Below are positions 22,866 through 34,626 of a stretch of 64,000 nucleotides of DNA, one piece after another. The notes under the pieces were generated by a model that was not told where the DNA came from, searched no databases, and saw only the letters and a program-made list of their open reading frames with translations. The DNA comes from Brasenia schreberi (lineage: Eukaryota; Streptophyta; Magnoliopsida; Nymphaeales; Cabombaceae): NCBI GenBank assembly GCA_036023115.1, contig JAYKKT010000049.1, positions 1,674,001 to 1,738,000 of the forward strand, read 5' to 3'. A program made the translations under genes and the position numbers. Position 1 is the first letter of the stretch. Each line of letters starts with the position of its first letter.

Positions 22866-23361
22866 TAGATGAGTGGATTATGGAAGATAACGAAGAAAAT
22901 GCACTCCTAACCGAAGAAGACATTGCATGGATTAATTTGAAATGAGTGCAACAGCATCATGAAGGAGATGAAGATTTTGATTTTGAAGCAGAAGGTGATG
23001 AGAAACTTTGAATCTTTATCAAGGAGAAGATGAAGATTATTTAGTTAATGATCCTGATACAAATTTACAATATGTAAAATGTAAATGTATTTCATTTTTT
23101 GCTTCAAAATATGTAAATTTGGATGCAATTTTTCAATGTTGAATGCTCAATATGTACTAAACTTTGCATTATATGAATTCAAAGCAATTACCAGATTTTT
23201 CCTAATTTTCCAGATTTTTTCTGACTTTTACTATTTTTTCCTGAATTTTTAAATATTTTTCTATTTTTTAATATTAAAGTACGATATGATACGCTACGCT
23301 ACAATACGCCCGTATCATGGAGCCCAGCGCTACGCGATATGATACGCGTCAGACAAAACTG

Positions 23362-24137
23362 CTTCTGAGTGGCCCACAATGACAAGTTTTCTCAATGATT
23401 ATAATAATAAAATAATAATAATAAGCTTTTCCCACTGAAATATCGTTGTCTTCTCTCCCTCCGTATCAATTTTCTAAAGGGTATCCATTTCTACTCTAAG
23501 GAAAATGTTCACTCGATCTTGGTTTTCTACTCTACATGGATAAGGCTGCATATACAGGAATATTTCCATTTCTATAAAATTTTAATATCGACTATTGTTT
23601 AAGAAGAGTTGTCATAAAGCTAGAATAGGGTATCCATTTGACATCGTTTAAGTGTCAATAGGATCCACCGGACAACAATAAAACCCCTGCTAAGTCAAAT
23701 ATTTTGCTAAAACAGTACATAAAATGGAATGCTCAAAATCTCATTCAGACAACCACAAGAACCAGATCTTATAACATCCCGTACTAGAACAGTAGCTTGG
23801 CAGTTGGCACATTCCTGGCTGATAGTAGTGACATATCGTCACATAAGGGTGAAGATTGCGATAAAATTGTACCAACCAACAATGAAACAGCTATCATTTA
23901 TAGAAAAAGAGAGTATGCCTTGCAACTGCAATTCACATGCAAACAGAAATAAAGGGAAGGCTGAGGTATGCTTCGTTAACAACAGCATTCTGGATCTGCA
24001 CCTGGGATTAAGGTTCACATGAAGTTTCCGAAAGTACAACTGAAGTTCTAAAATGCTTCAGATGATGTAGAAAAATACTGGTGACATCATAAGACTCATC
24101 TCATCTGCTTCTGATAGAGATAATACTTCTAAAACAA
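23362..24137. other. Gene 3' flank with AAT microsatellite
   Basis: Holds an AAT/ATA repeat at about 23397-23424. The 3' UTR of the minus-strand SART3-like gene should lie here, ending somewhere left of 24137, but I see no clear polyadenylation signal that fixes it. Open frames on both strands here have no recognisable motif. Confidence 0.4.
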
Positions 24138-26855
24138 TTATACGTTAAAAGTACCTCTTCCTCTTGAGGACATGCGCCCACCAAATGCCCTTCTTTTACT
24201 CTGGTTTGGTTCTGAGCGAGCAATACTTATGTTCTTTCCGAGCAGCTTCTCCTTATTTTGTTTAAGTGCAGCTTCAAGATGCTCATCATCAGAAAAATCC
24301 ACATATGCTAGACACTGCATAAATGATGACAACAGATTAGGAAGTGTCATAACACATATAGGTGCCCGCATACACACACACATGAGAAACAGTACATATA
24401 CACCGAGCATGTTTTCAATCTTTCACAGACATGAAAAGAAAGTGGAAATGATTCATGCCAAACCCGTGATATTCCAGTAAATTTGTCCCTCAGCAGGCGT
24501 ATGGCAGTTACTCCACCAATCTCAGAGAAGAAGTTCCGCAGATGTTCTTCTGTAACCTAATCACATTTTGGGAGCCGCATGCTGCAGTCAATATTGGTAT
24601 AGGAATCTTCAGAATATAGCACAAATGATCAAAGAGACTTACATCAGGACTAATGTTTGAAATGAATGCTGTGCACTGATCACTATAGAAGCTCAGTTTT
24701 GCATCCCTGGATTCCTTTTCTCCCTTCAATTGATCATTGACAGATGCAGGCGTAATCAATTCGGAGGAAGCTTCTGATACATGGGCAGATCCCTCTACTT
24801 GCTTAGTCACTGTTTGAGGTGTTTTTTTTTCTGCAGTCTTCCTCTGTCGCTTTGGATGATGAACTTCAGTAGCAGTGCCATCCGTTTTCTGCTTTCTAGA
24901 TGCACTATTGGTATGTTCATGACTATCCTTCAAGGAAGACTCATGAGGAGCAGGAGTTTGATGTTTTAGCTCTTGTTGCGACTGAAACAGTCGAAGCTCT
25001 TCCATACGAGGACTCACCTACACACAAAACGGTTAGAGAAACGCTTGCAAGTACAAAACAGTAACAGAAATGCTTTAAAGTACAATTTGGTGCCTAATCA
25101 CTCCCAATTCAAGCAACCTAGATAAAGCAGAAATATGGCTGAAATGATGCATCCAAGGTATAGTATTTAAAAGATTCCATCTAAAATCACGAAAAATGAT
25201 TTTTGTACCTTTCTCATGGCATGATGAAGATCTTCCAGAGTCCCATATTCTCTTTCAAAACGAAGCCATGAAGTGCATATATCCTGAAAAACTCCAGTGT
25301 CTCAGAAGATAAGCATCATTTAATTGTTTATAACACATAAATAACTTAACCACTGGATACATTATATAACAACATTCGTTGTATTAACTGGTCAACCGAG
25401 TAGCCCCTTGTTATTTAACAATCTTCTGATATTTCGTGAACTACGATGGCTCATGTTTTCATTGCAATGTTAAAAGTTTGTGACATCACTGTTATGTTTT
25501 TGATGAATGAATGTCTTGACTCTCAGAGTTCTCGCAGAGCTTTTGCAAAACAAATATATATATTTAGGTCATGCAAGATCTCTCATCCATTATGTGTGAC
25601 CCAGGTCCTCTAAGAACTATAGAGTTTACAAAATCAACCATATGTCCAGTGGATGACTCCCTTGGTACTGCACAAGAACACCATCAGGAGCATATTACCG
25701 ATAAGCAAGCCTGGAAGCAGACTTTGAAATAGATGAAATCCGGTAATTGGATGATAGGCAAGACATTGTTGGATGCTAACACAATTCAATCATGAAACGC
25801 TGACACAGATTCTAAATTTGAGTCTTAAAAAGAAACGTTTTACTAGGTTGCAACTGATTGCATTATTTCACATGACGTGTCACTGATTCTAGTGATTAAT
25901 CAAGACGTTGCCAAAACTCTTTCCTGAGAAAGCAATAAATACAAACTCTATCACAAGGATTCTAGATTATTATTCTTTCAACGGGAATACTGAACTATGT
26001 ATGAAATAACTGCATCTGTTTGCATGGCACACATTCTAGTGACAAACCAAAACCATGTATGAACTCTCAAGGAAAAACTCCTTTCATCAGAGCCTTCATG
26101 AAATAACCACGTTCTTCCGGAAAAGGTCCAAGCACTAGATGAAAAGGTAAGCAAATTGGCTTGCATATCCATGGTTTAGTGCATGAGTATGAAAGTCTCT
26201 GCATATACAATGCAAGTCACACTGTCACATAACACACTAACTGCTAATGGTCCATGATTAGGCTACACACTACACATATATTAATTTTGATATGTGTGTT
26301 TATTAGATATTTCAAAGGAAGCATTAGACTTCAAAACTGTCTAATGACTTCAAAATGACAGCAGCCTCAAGAAAAACTTCAACCTCAAAGTTCCAAAAGA
26401 ACTGACAAGGATAAGAGAGCATAATCGTGATGTTTCTAATCGCATAAGAATAGACTACATCTAGAAGAAAAGAGTCAAACAACTTTTGCCTATAAGGGGA
26501 ATATATTTGAAACGTTCAAATTGTTGATTACTCAATATATCATGAACAGGGTAGACTTAGCATCATTTTACAGAGAACTCCAGAAAGGATGACTCTTATA
26601 TGAACATATAGGCTGTCTTACATCCTGAAACAAGCTGTAACATTCATTCATCTAAGACCACTTAAGTAACTGATTTCAAACAAGGGATCACAAGTCAAAT
26701 CAACTCAAGCAGTACAGAACACAGGAGTACAGACATCGTATATTCCACTAGTAGCACAAGTTTAAACATAGTCCTGATGGAAAAGCATTCGAATTTTCTG
26801 GGAAGAACCTCCAACTACACTGTAAATACTTGCATTTTGTGTCAGTGTCTGTGCA

Positions 26856-26916
<61 letters not shown>

Positions 26917-29900
26917 CAGACAGACCACTGATCCAGCTCCCTGAAATCGTTTACTGTAACATCTCCTGTAAATAGACCTGGCTTCATTAATGTTATTCAA
27001 GCCAATTTCCATCGATATGTAACCTTGCCAGACATCCAAAAGGGAGCCACTACAACCATTGAAAGAACCAAAAATATTAGCAAACAACTACAACATAAAC
27101 AGAGCCTATATGTCACAACCATTTTCTGTTATATAAATCCGGCTGATCAGACCTTGATTTAATTAAACTCTCCCACACTCCCCTAGCAGCAATCAGATCC
27201 TTAGCAAGCTCCACCTCTAGACGAGCCCAATATGCATGCAAATGCAAGAATTCGTCAGTGCCCTTAATATGTGGCGACAAATATTCTGTTGCACGCTGCA
27301 ATGTGGCAAGATACCATTAGTAGTTAATAGGTGTATCAATGAAGTAAGATAAAACAAACAAACAACAACTAAGCCTTTTCCCATACTAGATGGGGTAGGC
27401 TACATACTAAGCCTTTTCCCATACTAGATGAGGTCGGCTACATAGATTCTTTGTTTCCACAGAGCACTTGTAAGATCTCAAAAAAAATTCTGAAAGCAAA
27501 TGAGAACAGTGGCACATAATTTCAAAATCTAATCCACTAAAAAACCCTAGATTGGGCTTTTCTATTTTTTTCCTTGTCTCCCATAGTTCTTCAAAAGCTT
27601 TTCCGTTTTGGCAGGAAAGTTGTTGATAGCCTCGAATTACCAATAGTGATGCATGATGCACAATTAACATGAAAGTGTTGATAAAACAGAAAGCTTTTGA
27701 TCACATAACCAAATGAAACAAGAAATTATGCATGGCAAGAGATTAAAATATGTTACATATATCAAATACATATGTTAAATATGTTTCACGTGTATCTTCA
27801 AAGCACAAAGGTTAAAAAGCAGGCTATACATGCATGCATGTGTCAAGCAGATTCTAATTTATTGATTGCAAAACCAATTATGAGCTACTAATTATACCTC
27901 CATGCACATTCCCCAAGGCCCAAGGCATTTATCTGTAGTCATGAACAATAAAGTCACTTGAAATTGCTTGAATAAAAATGTTTTTGAACCTCAAAGGCCC
28001 CCACAATGTTGAACACCACGTGAAGGTTGGAGACTCGTAAATGTAACTGCATATTTGCGCATTTTACCTTTATTTGTTGTTTTATTTTATCTTGCTGTGT
28101 TAGAACAGGCACAACAGCAGGCCTCCAATGGCCAGAATTCGTGCTGTTGGAGGCCATTTGGAGGGGGTCTGCTGTTAGTTTTCCTCTATAAAACCCACTC
28201 TCTTGTAAATAAATAAGTATGCCTCATGGCTTGATTCCCTCCCCCTTGAGAGATTCATCAATAACATAGTTTCTCTTTCGTTTACTCTCCTAATAAATCT
28301 TACATGGTATCGGAGCGATTGAGAAAGTTATTTGGGAGAGGAGACGCTGCTTGATTGCTACTGCAAGGATTGCAAAGTTGTGCCTATGAATGGCAACTAG
28401 CTGTGCCGCTTCTAGATGACCCTAGCGCAAAGCACTCGGGCAAATCCAACATGCCGTTATTTTTATGATTCTAGCATCCCAATGGATGGGAGACAGGCAG
28501 AGCAGTTGGCAGCTATGGAGTTCACGAGCAGCAGTCATCCGATCCTGCAATCCAACAAGGTCAAGTGGTCCACACTTGATTACGTCGACATAGAGTTGGA
28601 AGAGATCCAGTCTAGTGTTCTTATCCTCACTACATGGATCCTATGCATTCATCGCATGATTATGGGAAATTTAACAGCATAGGGCATGGCAGACTGAAGA
28701 TTCAGGATCGTTCAGTAGGGAATCAGTTGGTTTGAACGAGAGCTCGGTTGGAAGCTGGGCGCTGGTGGATGGGGTCTCAGGAATCCTCAAGGAGCAGGAA
28801 CGATGGGAGAATACGAACTGAAGTTTGCAGGAAGCGTTTCAGGATATGAATGCACTCATGAGTAAAGCCAAGGAGATGGTCATGCTGCAGAGAAGATGAG
28901 AGTTAATCGCAGGGCCATGTAATGAAGTAGTAGAACAGGGACCCCAAACGTCCGAGTGAACAATCTCAAATGATTTAGAGTATTTTTCTTCATTCAAAGG
29001 AAATGAAACACAATGATGTTTGGCCTACAATGATGTTACGCCTTCTACCAGGTTTCATAGTTCAAATTTAAATCATTACAATGAGCAAATTCAGGCAATA
29101 ACATCCTAATTTTAGATAAAGGTAAATGTCCTAATTTCTGGTGCTATAAAGGTAACTCCCCCTTCTGCTTTTCTGTAATTATTATTAACTGCATTGCTGC
29201 TCATTTGACTTTCTAGTAGAAATAAAGGCTTTCCGCATACTACCCTCACCAAAGATCTCGTCTCAATTCCTGGAAGAAACATCTGCTAGAATAAAAAATT
29301 AGACGACATTTGAGATCTTGTGTCATGGCAAAGGCAGATAATAAATTACTGAAATATTTTCAACATGTAAGACATTTTTTAATATGCCAAAAGGTGTAGT
29401 TACTGATACTTCCTTTTCTAATAATTGGTGTGTGTGATCCATAAGCCAACCTAATGTTAATTTTGCCTTGAGTAAACTTATAGTCATCAAAGAAATCTCG
29501 CCTAGTGACCATGTGATCTGTGGCACCCGAATTAATAACCCATATCCTAGAATGAGAAACAAATACATTACCCTTGACCATAAAGGAGAATGGGTATGCT
29601 ATTATAGCTTGAGAGTCAATATTGGAGGAAGTGGAAGGAGTTTGTGAATCAATCAGGCGAGCCTTAAGTATTTCAATCTCTTTCTTCATGTCAGTCAATG
29701 AAGTTGCACTGTTTTTTGTATTTTGTTTATCACTTCGGTCACTACTGAAATAAGTTTTATTAGGCCTATTGTGATAGTAAGTAAGTCTGCCAACTAATTC
29801 CTATCATGTCTCCTTCGTATGTCGGGATTTTTCACTGTGAAAACAAGTTAATTTGTCATTTTCTTCTGAAGTAAGTGAGGTTTTACCCTTGTCACGCATC

Positions 29901-32900
29901 CTCCTCTTCCATGAGAGCATGAAGAGTTAAAAGAATTTATACCCACAAATATAGTGATCTCAGAACTAATCTTGGTCTTTTTCTCTAGATGTTTTCGATC
30001 TTCTTTTCGAAGTAAGAGAGAGTACACTGTGCTTAAGTAAGGAAGCTCTTCTCTGCTAAGAATATTATTTTTCACAACCTCATATTCTGAAGAGATACCC
30101 CACAACATATCTAATATTTTTCGTTTCTTAAACTCTTCATTGTATTCTTACATGCAACTTTGATATTTTGTCTTAACATAGACCTGTAATTCTTCTCATA
30201 AACCTCTAAGTTCTGCATAATACCTACTTACAAATCTTCTTCCCTGTCTACACTTCCAAATCTTCTCAATAATATCATATTTTTTAGATATATTCTTCCT
30301 TTGAACATAGGCATCTTGAACTGTTAGCCAAATATCTTTAGTTGAATCTAGAAACATGAATGTACTCCCAATTGAGGATACCATAGATTATATAAGCTAT
30401 GCACTAACCAGTGCATTTTTCTTACATCATCTTGAATAGAGAGGATCCATTGGAGGAGGATGGGGAATGTCACTAGTTAGGTAATCCCATCGCCCCCTAG
30501 CCACCAAAGCCAGTTCAATAGATCTGGCCCATTAAAGATAATTCTTGCCATCTAGCTTTAGGTTTGTTATTTAAAAGACATCTCCCATGTCCAATGAATT
30601 GTTTTCACAACCATCTCCCATTTTATTTCTTTCCATTATAATCTGAATCTGTCCCCTTCTATATCTTTGTCTTCCTCTTCTTCACTTTAGAAGACAACCA
30701 CTCTTAAAAGACAATTGATTGCACCAAAGTACAACGGCACAAATCTGCACAATTCTGTAATCTAGATAACCTTAGCAAGAAACTATGGTGATGAATATGA
30801 AAGGCCTTCTTAACGTACTCTATTGCACGGGAGATCCCCAAATCTCTATTGCACAGGCCATCACTCCACATCTGATGATTCAACCAGTGTCAGCCTGTAG
30901 GTGAAATTGAACACTAGAGAAAGATGTGTAATCCTGTCTCCAGATTTAGAAAACGGATTGATGCTAATGAATGGTGGACAAGTAAAACTGAACCTGAACT
31001 TTGGACTGAAACAAGAAAGCAGGTGATCTCAACGGCATTTGTATCGATGGCAATGCTACCCTTGTTGTCTATCATGCGATTTGTGCCTCTCGTGCATTGG
31101 CAATTAGTGAATGCAAACCTGTTCTCATTGAAGCTCTGATACCACGAAGAGTTTCACAGAATTCAACAGCAGAAAATATTTCAGGAATTGGGGTTCGGCT
31201 CCATGCTTGGCAGCCGCAACATCCCCTTTGTTCATCGTATTACCCTAATGAACTCACTTAGGGCTTTATACAAACAGGATCCTAACTTAAATGACAAACA
31301 CCCTTACTTAATAACACTAATCAGACCCGGTTCCCAATGGATCAGGTTCTGATCCATTGGAATCCAAACTACTCAAGACATAAACTTAAATACAAAAAAG
31401 TAAATTATGCAGAAATATAAAGCTAGTCTTGATCTCCAATACATGTCCGTATATATATTCATACTTATCTATCTACCTATCCATCTATCTATCTATGGTC
31501 TATCTATATATAGAAGGGGGAGAGAGGGTTATTTCCCCTTGCAGGAGGGATGGACTGTAAATTTGCAGTTTTGCACTTGCGCAATATTCATTCTGAATCA
31601 TACTGCATGGACAAGATCAGCAGGGTCTAATAGGTATCAACTTTTGAAGCATCTGATTGAATTGTAGGCAAGCGTTTCAAGAGATTGAAAAATCAATGCT
31701 CCACCATGTTTAAATTTTCTGATCTCATACGACTTTATCCAAAACAAGAGTGAATAGTGGATTTCCAGAAAAGAAACCATCAGAAAACATCCAATGTCTG
31801 ATTTGCTCAAAACATTGAGCATAAAAAGACAGTACCATAGACACTCTCCCATTGCTCGGAGGAAAAAATTACTATACATACGGGTGTTTGGTTCTATGGG
31901 AATAACCTCTGCAGACATGTGCTCTTGGACATCATTGCATAGTGATAGAGGGATAACTGTCAAACCGGTTGTGCATGTGTCATCCATTATGATCTATTGA
32001 TGACTGTGTACATTCTATGTTGTGAAATGCTTGAGAAAGACATGTATATGCAAGGAAAACTGTGCTCATGATTCAAAAATCAAGTCTCCATCTAACATGT
32101 TATATGGAAACCGATGGTTTCTTAATAGTTCAGGCATAAAAATATCCACCTTCAAATCTAAAAGTGTCGGGAAAGATCTTCTAGAAGATACAAACATCTG
32201 AAAGTGTAGATGTCTTCTTTTGGGTAACTCTTAATCCTTGATAAAATGACAAAGGAGGAGCCAAAAAAACTTTTAGAATTATTTTGTTTTGAGGATTTGA
32301 AACCTTTTCAATAAAGGTAATTTGGACAATGTAGAGAAGTGACGAGGAGCTCCTGTGAGAAGGTGTCGGAAATTAAATGGGAAAAAAATTTAAGAGGCTA
32401 AAAAGAAGGCCTCTGAAGTGCAGGAAGGAAACAACAAGACTTCATTTCTTTTTTGTTCAATATGGATATAGCATAAGATGGACAATAATGGCAGCTAGAA
32501 TCCATGCAGCCAACTCAACTTGCTGTAATTGGTTTGGTTTTGGAGGATTTTGATTATTTGGCATGCAAACACATTCCAAATTATGACAATGGCCAATGTC
32601 GTAGGCATCTTCAAAGGGTAAAAAGGCAAACCTGAAATGTGTCCCTTATCGTTTGATAGTTCTGAATCTTCTGATCACCACTTGCATTTGAGATAGTAGA
32701 AAACTTCCGTCTTAATCCATCAATACGAGTAAGGAACAAGTTCAAATACTGGCATTTCCACAGAAAAATCAATCAGTCAGGTCCTCAGGAGATATTTAAA
32801 AGAAACAAAATTAATATTTTCAAGTAACGAACAACCCTTTAGTGAAGTTATTATCGATGTTATATATTCATTGGCTGTGTTTGCCATTTGCGAGTATATT

Positions 32901-33468
32901 GCATTAAGTGGACTTAGTGTTTCAGCTCAGTTGCGAGCTTTCTCAGTTGCTTTCATGGCACATTCATGATACTTGCTATCCACATTCAAGGATCATTTGT
33001 TAAACTAAGCGTGCAATATGATTTTGGATTTGCATTTGTTTTTCTTCATAAGCATCACTAAGATGAATTGTACGGAATGTTTTCAAATTTCACCTCAACA
33101 GTAAATGTGGCTGTTAGTTAAGAGGAATCCTTCTTATATCATGCACAATGAAGATTCAAACTTTGAAGAATGTCCCAACCACATTCTTATATCATGCAAG
33201 TGGATAGTTTCCTCTTGCTTCATTCAACTTTTTTTTTGCAGCAAAAACACAGTTCATAGTGTCTCTAGAGGAAGAAGCTAGTTGAATACGTATTACAGCT
33301 CCAACATGCAAGAACAGTCTCCAGCAAAGGGTTAGAAAAACTCAAGCCAAGTTATTATCCCCTGCAAGATATTTATAAAACTAAGCAAAACATGCAGTAT
33401 GCTGCCAAATTAATACTTCATACCTCAGTGAAGCTTGAAAAACCACACTGCAGAGACCGTTCAAAAAC
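24138..33468 (-). CDS. SART3/Prp24-like U4/U6 snRNP recycling factor, 3' exons
   Basis: Eight minus-strand exons with GT/AG borders join in frame to 381 codons plus TAA: 33468-33424, 32748-32632, 27295-27153, 27049-26929, 25283-25209, 25017-24643, 24556-24464, 24314-24138. The first five encode half-a-TPR repeats (VFERSLQCGFSSFTE, YWARLEVELAKDLIAARGVWE, VWQGYISMEIGLNNINEARSIYRR, SWLRFEREYG). The long exon is a charged nuclear-type linker rich in Lys/Arg. The last three form an RRM with RNP2 AFISNI and RNP1 RCLAYVDF, then an Arg/Gly tail. This domain order is that of SART3 (EMB140-type in Arabidopsis), which helps reanneal U4 and U6 snRNAs after splicing. The family has several hundred residues of N-terminal repeats that I do not find, so the 5' exons are beyond a very large intron, outside the window, or lost. 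No lesion is seen in the visible exons. Confidence 0.88.
25284..26928 (-). other. Intron of the SART3-like gene
   Basis: 1.6 kb between the FEREYG exon and the upstream repeat exon. No element recognised apart from the dinucleotide repeat near the upstream exon. Confidence 0.6.
26856..26911. repeat. Compound TG/GA microsatellite
   Basis: About 22 bp of alternating TG followed by about 35 bp of GA. It lies about 18 bp from the splice donor of the exon at 26929-27049 on the minus strand, so length change here could in principle touch splicing. Confidence 0.95.
27358..27462 (-). mobile_element. RTE LINE 3' end, tandemly duplicated, in a SART3 intron
   Basis: CAAC tail remnant, then the RTE 3' end ACTAAGCCTTTTCCCATACT followed by a GATGGGGT..GGCTACAT stretch, immediately repeated once more with small differences (GATGAGGTCGG), then ATTCTTTGTTTCCAC. 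It is a minus-strand stub with a roughly 41-bp internal tandem duplication. Confidence 0.8.
27463..28097. other. Intron sequence, nothing recognised
   Basis: An 87-codon minus-strand open frame (27407-27670) has no motif I recognise and overlaps the RTE stub. The rest is AT-rich intron. Confidence 0.4.
28098..28304 (+). repeat. Short LTR of a plus-strand retroelement
   Basis: Starts TGTTAGAACAGGC and ends AATCTTACA just before a primer site. It contains CTATAAAACCC (TATA candidate) at about 28186. A GGCCTCCAATGGCC / TTGGAGGCCATTTGG inverted motif lies in its front part. Only 207 bp. The partner 3' LTR was not found. Confidence 0.8.
28305..28316 (+). promoter_or_regulatory. Primer binding site (initiator-Met type)
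   Basis: TGGTATCGGAGC, one change from TGGTATCAGAGC, directly follows the LTR. Confidence 0.85.
28490..28905 (+). pseudogene. VPS36-derived segments carried by an LTR element
   Basis: Two blocks resemble plant VPS36, an ESCRT-II subunit of endosomal sorting. The first (about 28497-28665) reads as FTSSSHPILQSNKV, DYVDIELEE and SSVLILTT, like the start of the N-terminal GLUE domain. The second (about 28770-28895) reads as VSGILKEQERWENTN, a stop, then SLQEAFQDMNALMSKAKEMV, like the central VPS36 coiled region. The part normally between them is missing and no intron is seen, so this looks like processed message incorporated into the retroelement and then deleted and mutated. It starts about 180 bp after the primer site, where gag would normally begin. 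The assignment rests on my recollection of the family pattern; a protein search would settle it. Confidence 0.65.
28925..31132 (-). pseudogene. Copia remnant, gag to early integrase
   Basis: Minus-strand Copia inside an intron of the SART3-like gene. Going leftwards: gag at 29848-30384 (WLTVQDAYVQRKNISKKYDI, WKCRQGRRFVSRYYAELRGL, LLWGISSEYEVVKN), protease WVINSGATDHM near 29535 (Asp-Ser-Gly now Asn-Ser-Gly), and pre-integrase with KHHCVSFPLN near 28995. Integrase begins HSDVWGPC, of which only the first residues remain at 28930-28960. The remainder of pol is absent. Many stops. Related to the Copia at 62445-64000 (similar gag and protease wording). Confidence 0.8.
31133..31144 (-). promoter_or_regulatory. 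Primer binding site of the minus-strand Copia
   Basis: On the minus strand TGGTATCAGAGC, a perfect initiator-Met site, about 0.75 kb upstream of gag. Confidence 0.85.
31145..31410 (-). repeat. Probable 5' LTR of the minus-strand Copia (right edge uncertain)
   Basis: Sequence immediately 5' of the primer site on the minus strand, ending AAACTCTTCG where CA is expected. It includes an inverted CCAATGGATCAG / CTGATCCATTGG motif at about 31335-31362. The outer boundary is not resolved because no second LTR is present. Confidence 0.5.
31411..32631. other. Intron sequence with ATCT microsatellite
   Basis: An imperfect ATCT repeat lies at about 31467-31497. Opposing open frames at 31637-31987 (minus) and 31794-32000 (plus) have no recognisable motif, and neither looks like a gene. 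Confidence 0.45.
32749..33423 (-). other. Short intron of the SART3-like gene
   Basis: 675 bp between the repeat exons at 32632-32748 and 33424-33468. AT-rich, nothing else recognised. Confidence 0.6.
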
Positions 33469-33648
33469 CTGCAAACTAGTATGAGGTCAAAACCCAGGTC
33501 ATTACATTTCACAACAGAAAAGATGAAGAGACCAGTGGCAAAAGGATTATGGGTGAGCATGTTTTGAAAATCTAGTCGCAATGGTCTTTAATAAATATGT
33601 TGGGAGCAGAAGTACGGTTCTCTGAAAAGCCAAAAAACCATTTGAAGC

Positions 33649-34080
33649 TATGTTGCACGGGTACGCCTAAAATGGTGTCGTACCCGTATCTGATATGTAC
33701 CAGGTACGGGTACACGTATGGGTACGTCAGGTACATTCCCATTCGTCGAGTGGTGTACCGGTATGTATTCACGTATATCGGTATGCGTATCCGACATTGG
33801 GTATGCCACGTACCGGTACCCGGTACGTGGTTGGATCGGATTCCCATTTGGATATGGATCAACAGACCCAATCCGATCCAAAACAAATTAAAAACCCTAA
33901 CCCGTCGATTCTTCTCTTCTCTGGCTCTCTCCTTCGTCTCTCTCTGCGTCATTCTCAGTTGCTCTCCTTCATCTCAAGCCGACCGCCGACCTCCTGATCA
34001 ACTGCCTGATTTCCTTCGTCTCAGGCCGACCGCTGACCGCCGCATTCTGAGGTGATTTCCGCCGACCTCTCCAAAAAGAA
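33649..34080. repeat. hAT-1 left subterminal region
   Basis: Dense overlapping GTACC, GGTAC, CGGTAC and CCCGTAT motifs, many of them palindromic (TACCGGTACCCGGTA near 33811), then an untranslated-leader-like CT-rich stretch at about 33905-34080. Long open frames here on both strands are by-products of the repeats. Confidence 0.75.
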
Positions 34081-34626
34081 CTCTTAACCAGTCCAAATCC
34101 CACACGGACGGATGAACTCCTTTTCAAGCTATGCTCTTTCGTAGGATCATTAAACCTACCGTCATGATCATGAATGCTCGGAGGAAAATTTCCTTATCAT
34201 CTACAGAAGATTCAACCTGAGTATATTTATTGGCAACGGATTTTGGGCCACCACGATCCGATACGGGGGCCCGTATCGTAGGTGCGGGCGTATCGCACCG
34301 TATCGTGCGATACAGGGATACGCCTTAGGACCCTCATAAAGGGTCCCGGCCCGAGAGAAACCCGCGATTTTTTGCGGGTTTCCTCTCTCCTTTTGGATTC
34401 CTCAAGCTCCCTAAGAGTTGGTTTTCGCCTCCTTGGTGTTCAAAGCTCTAAAATCGTGCCCTACGGTGTCCGTTCAAGCCTCCAAACTCGGATTTAGGTA
34501 TATTTTGAATGTTTTTTCTATTTTTTCCTTTTATATTTGTTGTTTTTTTTGTTATTTCATTTTTTTGTAATGACAAAATATGAAGTCATGAAATTGGAGA
34601 CACTCAATTTGAGTGTTATTTGAAGA

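Larger units (their letters stand above)
21875..23361 (+). mobile_element. Decayed hAT, TATCG family (copy 1)
   Basis: The left part (21875-22030) carries the CCCGTATCG-type subterminal repeats of this family. The right part (22866-23361) matches the last coding exon and 3' end of hAT-3: the acidic tail with WVMEDTEENALL-like bases near 22880, then the CGATACG repeats and the terminal GACAAAACTG (consensus GACAACACTG) at 23352-23361. The transposase body is missing or unrecognisable. It is itself interrupted by two RTE stubs. The left terminal repeat and target duplication were not found. Confidence 0.65.

Noticed and set aside
31637..31987. 116-codon minus-strand open frame as a gene
   Set aside because: No recognisable motif, overlapped by an opposite-strand frame, and located in an intron of the SART3-like gene.
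33572..34055. Open frames of 77-152 codons on both strands
   Set aside because: They overlap each other in several frames across GTAC-rich hAT-1 end repeats and a CT-rich leader. The peptides are repeat-derived and have no domain.
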